Below are positions 8,552-17,000 of a stretch of 64,000 bases of DNA, in pieces (the first letter of the stretch is position 1; the number at the start of each line of letters is the position of its first letter). Source of the DNA: Carnobacterium sp. CP1. Lineage in GTDB: Bacteria > Bacillota > Bacilli > Lactobacillales > Carnobacteriaceae. Position numbers and translations under genes: made by a program. The stretch spans positions 1,674,001 through 1,738,000 of the forward strand of contig NZ_CP010796.1 in NCBI RefSeq assembly GCF_001483965.1. Direction: 5' to 3'. The notes under the pieces were generated by a model that worked only from the letters and a program-made list of their open reading frames with translations, did no database searches and was not told where the DNA came from.

Positions 8552-8585
8552 TTGACTTGTCAACGATTGATTAATCAATTATAGA
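8552..8585 (+). promoter_or_regulatory. Promoter region and palindrome of the marR operon
   Basis: ATTGATTAATCAAT (8566-8579) is a perfect 14-base palindrome between a possible -35 (TTGTCA, 8557-8562) and -10 (TATAGA, 8580-8585) with 17-base spacing. MarR repressors usually bind such palindromes over their own promoters. The implied leader is very short, so an upstream promoter (TTTACA at 8524) remains possible. Confidence 0.5.
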
Positions 8586-8604
8586 ATTAAAAAGGAGGTA
8601 TAGT

Positions 8605-9024
8605 TTGAATCTTAGAGAATTTAGTAGTCTTCTTTATCAGATAAAGATTGCGAATCAAGAAATGACATCCAGATTTGAGAAAGCCACTGGATTTAGTTTA
8701 ACCAGATATGAATTAATGATGCTTCTTAAAGAAACAGGAAAATGTTCGCAAAAGCAAATACAGCATAAGCTACGAATAGATAGTGCTGCCGTAACGAGAC
8801 ATTTAAAAGTTCTAGAAGAAAAAGAATATGTAATTCGAGAAAGAAATAAAGAAAATAATCGAGAAGTCTTCGTAGAAATTACTGAGAAAGCAAAACAGGA
8901 TCTTGAAATCTGTGAAGAAGAACATGATAAGCTACAAAATCCTTTATATCATCTACTTAGTTCTGTAGAAGAAAAGCAGTTACAACTATTGCTTAAAAAG
9001 TTAATCAAACAAGAAGAGGTTTAA
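8605..9024 (+). CDS. MarR-family transcriptional regulator
   Basis: 139-residue winged-helix regulator. The DNA-binding region is at about residues 45-90: KQIQHKLRIDSAAVTRHLK is the recognition helix segment and EKEYVIRERNKENNR the wing. The start is TTG, supported by AAGGAGG upstream. The stop is 2 bases before the nitroreductase ATG, so the two are cotranscribed. It probably represses its own operon through the palindrome at 8566-8579. The ligand is unknown; oxidants, quinones or phenolics are typical for this gene arrangement. Confidence 0.88.
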   Translation: MNLREFSSLLYQIKIANQEMTSRFEKATGFSLTRYELMMLLKETGKCSQKQIQHKLRIDSAAVTRHLKVLEEKEYVIRERNKENNREVFVEITEKAKQDLEICEEEHDKLQNPLYHLLSSVEEKQLQLLLKKLIKQEEV

Positions 9025-9026
9025 AA

Positions 9027-9656
9027 ATGACAATAAATAATGACTTTTCAGATATCGCTTATAATAGAAAATCTATCAGATTGTACGATGAGAGTGTCAA
9101 AATTTCTAAAGAAGAAATGCTTGAAATGATCCAGAAATCAACCATAGCACCATCGTCAGTAAATATGCAGCCTTGGCGTTTCGTAGTTGTCGAGAGTACT
9201 GAAGAAAAACAAAAATTGAAACCATTAATTCGTTTCAATACAAGACAAAATGACACATCTTCAGCAATGATACTTATATTTGGAGATATGGAATGTTATG
9301 AGTATGGAGAAGCGATTTATAATCAGGCAGTAATTGAAGGCAAAATGTCTCCAAAAGTGAGAGATGAGCAATTAGCTGCAATTATCCCTTATTACAAAAA
9401 TTTCACTAGAGAAGAAATGAATGATGTCGTAAAAATTGATTCCAGTTTAGCTGCTATGCAGTTTATGCTTGTTGCACGCGCTTATGGATATGATACGAAC
9501 CCTATTGGTGGATTTGAAGCCGATGAATTAGCAGAAGCATTTGGCTTAGAAAAAGAACGTTATGTACCGGTCATGATTCTATCCATTGGTAAAGCATTAG
9601 AAGAAGGATATGATTCTATTCGACTGGATGCAAAAGAATTCACTACTTTTAAATAA
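9027..9656 (+). CDS. Nitroreductase-family FMN oxidoreductase
   Basis: 209 residues, normal for the family. N-terminal NRKSIRLYDE and APSSVNMQPWRFVVVES are the FMN-binding signatures (about residues 14-23 and 42-58). The C-terminal YGYDTNPIGGFEADELAEAF completes the flavin site. Such enzymes reduce nitro compounds or quinones with NAD(P)H. The second gene of the marR operon, with the small monooxygenase 17 bases downstream. This suggests a detoxification operon. Confidence 0.88.
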   Translation: MTINNDFSDIAYNRKSIRLYDESVKISKEEMLEMIQKSTIAPSSVNMQPWRFVVVESTEEKQKLKPLIRFNTRQNDTSSAMILIFGDMECYEYGEAIYNQAVIEGKMSPKVRDEQLAAIIPYYKNFTREEMNDVVKIDSSLAAMQFMLVARAYGYDTNPIGGFEADELAEAFGLEKERYVPVMILSIGKALEEGYDSIRLDAKEFTTFK

Positions 9657-9673
9657 GAGAGGAAGATTATTTA

Positions 9674-9961
9674 ATGAAAGTTATTAATGCCTCATTTTTT
9701 ATCAAAGGAGATCAACGTGATAATTTTCTATCAGACACCAAAGAATTAATTTCAGAAACTAGAAAAGAAGACGGTTGTTTAGCCTACAATCTTTACGAAT
9801 CACTAGAAGAAAGAAATACATTCATTATGGTAGAAATTTGGAAAGATCAATTTGCAATTGATACCCATAATCAAAATCCTTTACTACAAAATTTTGTTAG
9901 TAAAATAGCTGATTACAGCTTAAAAGCGCCAGACTTAAAAATTTCCGAATTAGGCGAATAA
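9674..9961 (+). CDS. Antibiotic biosynthesis monooxygenase (ABM) domain protein
   Basis: 95-residue ferredoxin-fold ABM/YgiN-like protein: ETRKEDGCLAYNLYES and FIMVEIWKDQFAIDTH are the family's two conserved blocks. Members act as quinol monooxygenases or quinone-handling enzymes. GAGAGGAAG lies before the ATG. The third gene of the operon after nitroreductase. A DUF1304 reading frame follows 3 bases after the stop. Confidence 0.85.
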   Translation: MKVINASFFIKGDQRDNFLSDTKELISETRKEDGCLAYNLYESLEERNTFIMVEIWKDQFAIDTHNQNPLLQNFVSKIADYSLKAPDLKISELGE

Positions 9962-9964
9962 CTT

Positions 9965-10324
9965 ATGTCTACATGATCTATTATTTTAACGGTAGTGGTT
10001 GCAATTGAGTTTTTTTATATCCTGTATATCCAAACAATTATTACAACTTCTAGCAAGACAAGTCGTATATTCAACATTGATCAGAAAGAATTAAGTCAAA
10101 AATCACTTAATGTATTACTCAAAAATCAATGAGTATATAATGGTTTATTTGGGTTAGGATTGCTCTATGGTGCATTTTTATCAACAGATTCTCTTGAAGT
10201 CACAAGATTGCTATTAGTTTACATTATAGTTGTTGCTTCATATGGTAGTGTTACAAGTAGTAAAAAAATTATTTTTACACAAGGTGGTCCAGCTCTAGTA
10301 ACCTTAATTTCAACACTCTTTTAA
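9965..10324 (+). pseudogene. DUF1304 membrane protein interrupted by two in-frame TGA codons
   Basis: One continuous 119-codon frame from ATG to TAA matches the DUF1304 family along its length (IEFFYILYIQT near the start, VYNGLFGLGLLYGAF in the middle, QGGPALVTLISTLF at the end). It is broken by TGA at codon 4 and TGA about halfway (codon 58). No frameshift is needed. Several hydrophobic segments are visible. It is the fourth gene of the marR operon, 3 bases after the monooxygenase stop, so the intact ancestor was cotranscribed. Confidence 0.75.
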
Positions 10325-10490
10325 TTTTTATAACTACGTCTCTACGAAGGAGCTAGTGTTAAAAAATATTTGGATTTTACAAATTATTAATACACAATAG
10401 ACCGATATAGAGCCTTAATATGTGCTAAAAACATTTAACTTGACCCCTTGTTTCAAAGACAATAAAAAAAGAGGGTTAATTAAAAAACTA

Positions 10491-10524
10491 AAAAACTGAT
10501 CCCAGTGCTGGTGTCAGTTTTTTT
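10491..10524 (+). terminator. Terminator of the marR operon
   Basis: AAAAACTGA..CCAG-TG-CTGG..TCAGTTTTTTT, a compact stem with a T-run on the plus strand. It lies about 170 bases past the DUF1304 frame. The 10325-10490 stretch between has no recognised feature. Confidence 0.8.
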
Positions 10525-10567
10525 AGCTATCATTTCTCTCTTCAGTAAGTATAGTATTTAATCAAGA

Positions 10568-10607
10568 TTTTAGATAGCTTTCAGAAAAACTATGAATTAT
10601 TTAGGTT
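10568..10607 (-). repeat. 40-base perfect inverted repeat, right copy
   Basis: Exact reverse complement of 4212-4251. On its outer side relative to the pair it continues into sequence that is not found at the left copy, where the IS element begins instead. Confidence 0.85.
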
Positions 10608-10651
10608 CCATTTACTTTCTTTGTTTTTTTCACTATATCTCCACTAGTAAT

Positions 10652-10876
10652 CTATTTACCTTTAAATTTTTTGACTACTTTTTCTATGTCTTCTTTATCG
10701 ACAATCCATTCCTCCAAAAAGCCACATTCAGAACATAAGTATCTTGATACATCTACTAAAGTAGGAATAACTGAGCCAATAGAAATATTATTACCAATTC
10801 CAACCGCACCTGTTTGGCCTGGAATTCTTACAATATTTCTTGATGCACACTTTGGACATTCACCTGCATTTTTCAT
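10652..10876 (-). CDS. Small zinc-ribbon protein
   Basis: 74 residues with CPKCASRN at the N-terminus and CSECGF at about residue 48, together a four-Cys zinc ribbon. Between them is a Gly/Ile-rich stretch. The C-terminus is charged (KEDIEKVVKKFKGK). A strong GGAGG site precedes the ATG, so it is a real gene. Function is unknown. It is flanked by repeats and stands alone. Confidence 0.75.
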   Translation of the reverse strand: MKNAGECPKCASRNIVRIPGQTGAVGIGNNISIGSVIPTLVDVSRYLCSECGFLEEWIVDKEDIEKVVKKFKGK

Positions 10877-11256
10877 ACTCTTCCTCCTCTATACTGATTA
10901 GATTTATTGTACCCTAGCTAACTTAAAAATTCGATACATGAAATTGGATAAAATCCCGTATAGGGAATTCTATCTCCATAGGGTTCTTTTTTTATAAACC
11001 TCTCCAATACATGTTTATTTTGTATTAGAAATGAAATCATGTATAAACATTTTGTTTTTTAAACCAATCAAATGGTTAATAAAATTTGAGATACTTTTTA
11101 GAAAGGCTTCTTGTGTTCCTACTTCATCGCTGGTTAGCCCTTTTTTAGTTTCTTTTTTGCTATCTACTGTGTGATTTTTTCAATCTCAATTTTTATTGCT
11201 CTATTTGAAAGAACGCCTTCATGCGGATAACCATCTAATACGTCATCTTAGTCCCA
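10877..11256. other. Intergenic stretch with dispersed repeat copy 2
   Basis: Holds the second copy of the intergenic repeat (blocks at 10932-10952 and 11011-11030, see 3415-3581). No gene, promoter or terminator was recognised in the remaining AT-rich sequence. Confidence 0.5.
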
Positions 11257-11997
11257 TCAATCGTAATAAACTTCATCTAAGAACAGTCCTTGAGAAGGCA
11301 CGGTCATCCCGGCATCACTTCTGACCCCACTCTTAAAGATGGCATCAATGCATTCTGGACTTTTTGTTCCTGCCCCGATTTCCAGGAGCGTCCCCATAAT
11401 GATTCTAACCATTTTATACAGGAAGCCTTCCCCTATAAACGTAAAGTTCAGCAAATCACCTTCTCTGTGGATTGTAATTTCATCAATAGTCCTGACCGTC
11501 GACTTTTTCGTCTTCTTGAGCGAAGAGAAACCGATGAAGTCATGGGTTCCGATAAGCTTGCTGCAAGCCTCATTCATCCTATCGACATCAAGTTGTTCAG
11601 GGTAATGGTAGCTATAATTGCGTTCAAATGCAGATGGTACAGCAGTATTCCAGACATAATAGCTGTATTTTTTACCGACGACATTATACCGGGCATGGAA
11701 CCTTTCAGGAACCTCCTCCAATTCTTTAACGATAATATCTCGTGGGAGATAAGTGTTCAGATAATCCCGCATCGCCACCAAATCCAAGTTAGATGTCGTC
11801 TTGAAATTGGCTACCTGTCCCTTGGCATGGGTTCCGGCATCTGTCCGGCCTGATCCGACGATTTCAATGTTGGTTTTCGTCATTTCCGACAGGATATTCT
11901 CTATTTTCCCTTGAATGGTTTTGTCAGAATCCCCTAGTCTTTGCCATCCCTGGTATCTGCCGCCGTCATATTCAATGCTCATTTTAATGTTTCTCAT
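11257..11997 (-). CDS. truA: tRNA pseudouridine synthase A-like protein (second copy)
   Basis: Would convert U38-40 of tRNA anticodon arms to pseudouridine. The catalytic Asp is in GSGRTDAGTHA (about residue 50) and the family blocks RFHARYNVVGKKYSYYVW and GEGFLYKMVRIIMGTLLEIG are present. The start at 11997 is chosen for AGAGGG five bases upstream; an ATG at 12015 has no ribosome site. A second, housekeeping truA lies at 25335-26150. This copy diverges from it clearly and sits in the accessory region, so it may be acquired or retargeted. Confidence 0.85.
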   Translation of the reverse strand: MRNIKMSIEYDGGRYQGWQRLGDSDKTIQGKIENILSEMTKTNIEIVGSGRTDAGTHAKGQVANFKTTSNLDLVAMRDYLNTYLPRDIIVKELEEVPERFHARYNVVGKKYSYYVWNTAVPSAFERNYSYHYPEQLDVDRMNEACSKLIGTHDFIGFSSLKKTKKSTVRTIDEITIHREGDLLNFTFIGEGFLYKMVRIIMGTLLEIGAGTKSPECIDAIFKSGVRSDAGMTVPSQGLFLDEVYYD

Positions 11998-12199
11998 GTT
12001 ATCCCTCTTATTCATCTTATTCTGTTTTCGTTTCTTTTATTACTATGCCGCATTTAATTGCGTACGTCAAAAAGACTCTATAAATACACGAAATAACTTA
12101 AAACATATTATTGAAAACCATATTTACTAAAGCTTTTTTTTACATATTATGAAGGCAGGGGGGCCTTTAACTGCTAAATGCAGAACAACGGTTACACCA

Positions 12200-12236
12200 A
12201 AAAAATACCGACTTCTCTTAAAAGAAACCGGCATTT
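12200..12236 (-). terminator. Terminator of the small zinc-finger gene
   Basis: Minus-strand AAATGCCGG.TTCT / AGAA.CGGTATT followed by a T-run, 19 bases past the stop of the 69-residue gene. Confidence 0.75.
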
Positions 12237-12254
12237 CGTTTATTCCCTCTATGT

Positions 12255-12464
12255 TTAGCGTGCCTCTTTTAGCGGTTGGCAAACTTCACACTTACGTTGA
12301 TTTTTGTTTTTAAATTTCGTAAAGGATTTTTCAAACTTGTTGCCGCATTCGCATTCTAATAGTAGTTTTTGAGAAAAACCGTGATATTCTGTCGTCAGCA
12401 ACTTACTGTCTGAATTTTTTTCAACGAATTCTTTAATCGTATCAATCGTCCATTGTTTATTCAT
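12255..12464 (-). CDS. Small Cys-rich (zinc-binding) hypothetical protein
   Basis: 69 residues. Two Cys pairs, CECG and CEVC, are spaced by FEKSFTKFKNKNQRK, giving a treble-clef-like zinc site in the C-terminal half. The N-terminal half (WTIDTIKEFVEKN) is helical. The start at 12464 has GGAGGTG six bases upstream; the longer frame lacks a ribosome site. Short Cys4 proteins of this kind may bind nucleic acid, but no function is known. Confidence 0.7.
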   Translation of the reverse strand: MNKQWTIDTIKEFVEKNSDSKLLTTEYHGFSQKLLLECECGNKFEKSFTKFKNKNQRKCEVCQPLKEAR

Positions 12465-12600
12465 TCTCTTACACCTCCATATTTTATCGATAGTCGGAGG
12501 CTTTTCTTGGCATCCGTTCAAAGTAAAAGCCCATTTATCTTAAGCTCCTCATTATAGCATGAGTTGATACAATTAAATAGATGGAAGGCATATCATTAAG

Positions 12601-12614
12601 CTAGACTAGTCTAG
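12601..12614. other. Perfect 14-base palindrome
   Basis: CTAGACTAGTCTAG, self-complementary. It lies alone in the 12522-12801 intergenic stretch, about 190 bases before the broken kinase gene. No regulator is implied. Confidence 0.4.
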
Positions 12615-12801
12615 AAAACACATTATGTTATGAATCAACTTTGACCGGCTCTAAAAGTAAATAGTAGTAAGAGAATATTGGTAAGAACTATCTCATTTGC
12701 TATGCTTAACTACTAATATAAGTTAGAAACCAGCTCAAAATAAAAGAACTGTTATACAATAAATTTGCTTTCTGGTTTATTTGGAGATGGAGGGGAAATA
12801 G

Positions 12802-13307
12802 ATGAAACTAGTGCTGCTTATTGGGAATGCTGCCGTTGGAAAAATGACAGTAGGACAATTGAACCAGCTATTGAAGTATTTGGTGAATACAATGGACAAG
12901 CCATTAAAAGACTTCGAGAAGTTTTTCAAGATGAATACGCTAAGACAGAAGATTACAGGTTAGTATTTACTTATTTGTGGGCATTTTACCAACCTTCTGA
13001 TTAGGAATACATAAATTATATTAGCGGATTGTTTACGAAAAGAAACGAAGAAGTTTGTTGCATAAAGCTCGTGACTACACAAGAAGAACGGTTGAAGCGA
13101 AACCAAACGCAAAATCGTCTTGAGAATAAACCTTCAAAAAGAAATTTAGATTAGTCTAACAAGAACTTATTAGACGTTGATAATTGGTGGCGTTGCGAAA
13201 GCATAGAAGGCGAAATTCCTTTTTATCATTATCTGAAAATTGATAATACGTCTCTTTCTCCTGAAGATGCGGCTAAGATAATTAAAAATCATTTTAACTT
13301 CCAGTAA
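12802..13307 (+). pseudogene. P-loop kinase-like gene, broken
   Basis: Starts MKLVLLIGNAAVGKMTVGQ with a Walker A motif (GNAAVGKMT) and GGAGGGG upstream. The frame shifts after about 19 codons, where a stretch appears to be deleted. It resumes in frame 3 as TIEPAIEVFGEYNGQAIKRL, crosses TAG at 13002-13004, continues YISGLFTKRNEEV and TTQEERLKRNQ, crosses another TAG and ends at 13307. The parts together look like a small AAA/shikimate-kinase-like protein of about 175 residues. One shift and two stops rule out function. Confidence 0.7.
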
Positions 13308-13352
13308 TAGAGTAAGTTTCTATACTGTTGTCCGAGACGGACACATCTAGAA

Positions 13353-13388
13353 AAACAGACACACTGCAATGAATACAATGTGTCTTTT
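13353..13388 (+). terminator. Stem-loop after the broken kinase gene
   Basis: AGACACA.TG / CA.TGTGTCT followed by TTT on the plus strand, preceded by AAAAA on the other side; could serve either direction. Confidence 0.55.
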
Positions 13389-13445
13389 GAATAACTAGCT
13401 AATAATGCTACAGGATATATAGCGTAGATAATTAAAGGGTATAGT

Positions 13446-13823
13446 TTAAAGGAGCTGTTTAGTTGATTCTACAGTTACTTCAAGTAATTTATTCATGAAA
13501 GGAAACTCTGCTTTCATTTGTTCAAATTCATTACCAGAATCTGTAAAACGTGCCCGGCCTTCTATTAAGAAGCCAGTTCCTTGATAGTTATTGAATCCTT
13601 CTACTTCGCGGCTGCCTAATGTTAAAATAACCTGGTCATTCTTAACAACATCACCTTGAACACTTGTAAATCCTGCGATAGGAGCTAAAATACGTTCGTC
13701 CTCCATAATACGCAGATAGGAATTCCAAGTACACCTAACGTTGGGCTTATCATCATTTCCCCATGAAGTTACGGAAACAACTCCTTCTTGTTGAATTACC
13801 TCATAAAACTTTTTACTTAACAC
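13446..13823 (-). CDS. Pyridoxamine 5'-phosphate oxidase-family flavin-binding protein
   Basis: 125 residues with a split-barrel FMN-binding fold (VVSVTSWGNDDKPNVRCTWNSYL, ILTLGSREVEGFNNYQGTGFLIEGRA). The start is GTG at 13823, seven bases after AGGAGG; upstream codons lack a ribosome site. An out-of-phase ATG overlaps the GTG but stops at once. Family members bind FMN or F420-like cofactors; true pyridoxamine oxidase activity is unlikely given the short length. Confidence 0.75.
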   Translation of the reverse strand: MLSKKFYEVIQQEGVVSVTSWGNDDKPNVRCTWNSYLRIMEDERILAPIAGFTSVQGDVVKNDQVILTLGSREVEGFNNYQGTGFLIEGRARFTDSGNEFEQMKAEFPFMNKLLEVTVESTKQLL

Positions 13824-13914
13824 ATTTTTTCCTCCTCTTACGTACCTTTGTGACTTTTTTATTATACCCCTTTCCGAATGTGCGTTCAATACAAGGTATG
13901 AATATTGGAAGATT

Positions 13915-14099
13915 AATTAATCCTAACCTTCCAGTATTTCGTATTCGTTTTGAACTATGTCCATTTGGAAATAGTTCATTCTTCAGAAAGTTCTCTTGTT
14001 TTACTATATTTTTTGATGCTTATTTATAGTTGGAACACCTACATCAAATAAACTAGCTATGTTTTTTTGAGCGACCGAAATTATTTCATCTTTTATCAT
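13915..14099 (-). pseudogene. RhuM-like gene remnant after hsdR
   Basis: The ATG at 14099 overlaps the hsdR stop as ATGA. The frame starts MIKDEIISVAQKNIASLFDV and continues VGVPTINKHQK, the HTH of the RhuM/virulence protein family. After a frameshift it reads YSKTRELSEE then TISKWT, again matching that family (about 300 residues when whole). RhuM-type genes are often embedded in type I restriction loci. Confidence 0.6.
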
Positions 14100-17000
14100 C
14101 TTAATTCATTATCTAACGGCAAGATCTGTTCGTCTAATACTTCCCGCCAGGCGCGCTTCATGGCTTGAGGGTATTTAAATGGTTTTACTTCTGGGTGAAG
14201 GTTTTTATAGGCGTCGTAATCTTTGCTTTCAATGATTCCTTTGAGATTGGGAATGGATTCCATACCAATCATGTATTGAACGACTGAAGACCTTAGTTCG
14301 CTGGGAGATACAAACCACTCTTTAGAAAAATCCTGAATCAATTGATCCTGTGCTTGAGTAAAGAAGTGTCTTTTTATCACAAAAATATCTTCTTTTGCGT
14401 CGATTTCTTCCTGGTCAATCGCATTTAAAATGTGTCGATAGACTTGTTTGACGCTTTCCGTCTTGTTTAGCTTCTGCAAAGCTTTCTCAATTTCTTCCCT
14501 CGCATCTAAACTATTGGCTGCATAAATTCCCAATAATTGATCGATATAAGCGGAATCGATATCGTATAACTTGATCGTACTATCCGTGTAAAAGGATATT
14601 TCTGAAAAATCCGGTATTTCTGGATCTATTTGATCTGGATCCGGTTCAATGTCGATAAGTGATCCTTTAACCGTTTCATAAACTCCCACTTGTTCTTCCA
14701 AGACATTCACTTGTCCTTGCAGTGCTGATGATTGTTCCATATCATCATTGTAATCATCATAAGTAACCAGAGATTCATAGGCGTTGTTCAACTCTTGAAA
14801 AGCTTTGACATAATCGACACGAGTTTCTACAGAACTGTGCTCGTCTAGCTCATCAGATACGAATGTGAATTCTTGGATTTTTCGATAGGCTTTTTTGAAG
14901 CGTTTCTTGGATTCCGTATAGGTCGGATAAATCAACCCTGTTTCTTCTTTTGCTTCTGAATACAATTTAGTAGCATCTGCCACGTTCTTTTCCATCGTTG
15001 CTGGTTTCCTGAAAGTCACAATCATTCCTTTAGTCTTGTCTGGATACGTCCGATTGGTTCTAGAAAAAGCTTGAATCAAACCGGCATAGTCTAAATTCCG
15101 ATCTACAAAAAGAGTTTGGACTGTGGGCGCATCAAAGCCCGTTAATAAGCGGTCTACAACAATGACTAAGTCTACTTGCCGGCCAAATTGTTTAAATTCA
15201 GCTCGTTTTCGTGCCAATCGATTATTGATATCTCCGTTATAACGATCAATCTCTGCTAAATTCCAGGCAGTATGGTAATAAGCATTGTATTCTTCGATAA
15301 TTTCTTGCATTTCTTTTTGCTGTTCACTGGAATCACCTGCGTTTTCTTCCAGTGAGTAGGTAATGGCAATTCGCGGAAAGTCTGGATCATCCATTGTACG
15401 TCCTGCTCGAACTGGATGATTGGGAAACTCTTTTTCCATCCAATCTGAATCTTTCATCATTTCTTTGATCGCTTGATAGTACTTCTTTGCCATGACAATA
15501 GAGCTAGTCGTTAGAATCGCTGACTTTGTCGGTTTTCCGTTTCGAAAATCGAATTTCGTATAGGCATTATCCGGCCGGAAAATTTTATGGATGACTTTTT
15601 GAATATGTTCATCATCTTCATATGTGCTGCTTGCCAAATAACTTTCCTTTTTGATGCCATCCATCTCATCAATTACTTTATTAATCTCTTCAGTTGTATA
15701 GTGAGCATATTTCTCATTCACACGAAACTGGTGATGGATTTTATTGTCTAAAGAAGTGGGTTCAATCGTGTCTTCGTGTTCTACTTGAAACCCTAAGACA
15801 GCTCCATCTTCCAATGCATTTTTTATGGTGTACGTATGTAGAACTTCTCCATATTGGTCATGGGTTGTTCGTGCCAGTTGGCCTTTAGCCTGTTTCTTGT
15901 TCTCATTAAAAATAGGCGTTCCGGTAAAACCAAACCAAGTAGAATTAGGAAAAAATGCTTTGATCTCTTCCATGTTTTCAGCACTTAAAGCACGATGGCA
16001 TTCATCTACAATAAAGACGATATGCTGACCCATTAATTTACGGTAGCGGTTCGTTCCTTTTTGTTCTTCTTGCTTGTTGGCGTACTTTAAAGCAGCATCC
16101 AACTTTTGACGAGTGGTAACAATGATAACATTCGAATTGGCATCTGCTAAAAGGGTATCGCTTAATTCTTTAGCACTTCCCGTTCCAACAATCAGGCTAT
16201 TTGCTTTAGAGTTTCCTGAAGATATGCCGGTATTGAATTCTGAAGCAAATTTCGTAAATTCACTAGTCGTTTGGTTATCCAAATCTTTCCGGTCCACCAA
16301 CATAATTGTCCGATCAATACCTGATTTTCTTGCAAGCAGCTTTGTCGAAACGAAACTGGTCAAGGTCTTTCCTGAGCCAGTTGCATGCCACACATAACCT
16401 GATTGGTGTTTGTTGGCAGCTGTAAAGAGCGCTTCAATCGCGTGAACTTGATACGGATGCAAAACCATCAGTGTTTTATTGTCTTGGTCTTCACTGACGA
16501 TCGTATAATGTGCAATCAAACGATGGGCATCCGGGATGTTCAAGGCTTGTTTGCAGAATTCATATAAATTATCTACTTTTTTGTTGTCTCTCGTACGCCA
16601 GCTAAACAAGAATTTCCGGTGCATGTCTTTTGGCATCGCATTCGCAAAGTAGCGTGTGGTTTGTTCATTGGATACGACAAATAACTGCAAAGTTGAAAAG
16701 ATATTATTTCTGAACATTCCTTCTTCTGCATACTTTTTAATTTGATTAAACGCTTGGTAAACCCCATCTTTTGCAGTCACTTGTTTCAATTCAATTTGAA
16801 TGATCGGCAATCCGTTGATCAATAAGGTCACATCAAAACGACGATCGCGTGCATCAACACTACTGCCCTTCTTGGCGATCTGATTGACCACTTCATAGCT
16901 GGAAATGCCGCCGCCAATATCTTGGTTAGAATAAAGAACCAATGAGACTGAACCTAAATTCCTGTCTTCACGATCAATGGTGATCCGAGAAATGCCGTTT

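Noticed and set aside
8605-9961. Mobile-element cargo of antibiotic resistance
   Set aside because: MarR, nitroreductase and ABM monooxygenase do not by themselves indicate antibiotic resistance; the ABM name is historical.
9965-10324. Alternative genetic code with TGA read as Trp
   Set aside because: All intact genes use TGG for Trp and several end in TGA; only this gene has internal TGA, and one of the two replaces a position that is Gly in relatives as I remember them.
11290-11853. 187-residue plus-strand frame inside the truA-like gene
   Set aside because: Complementary-strand shadow of a well-conserved enzyme; no start signal.
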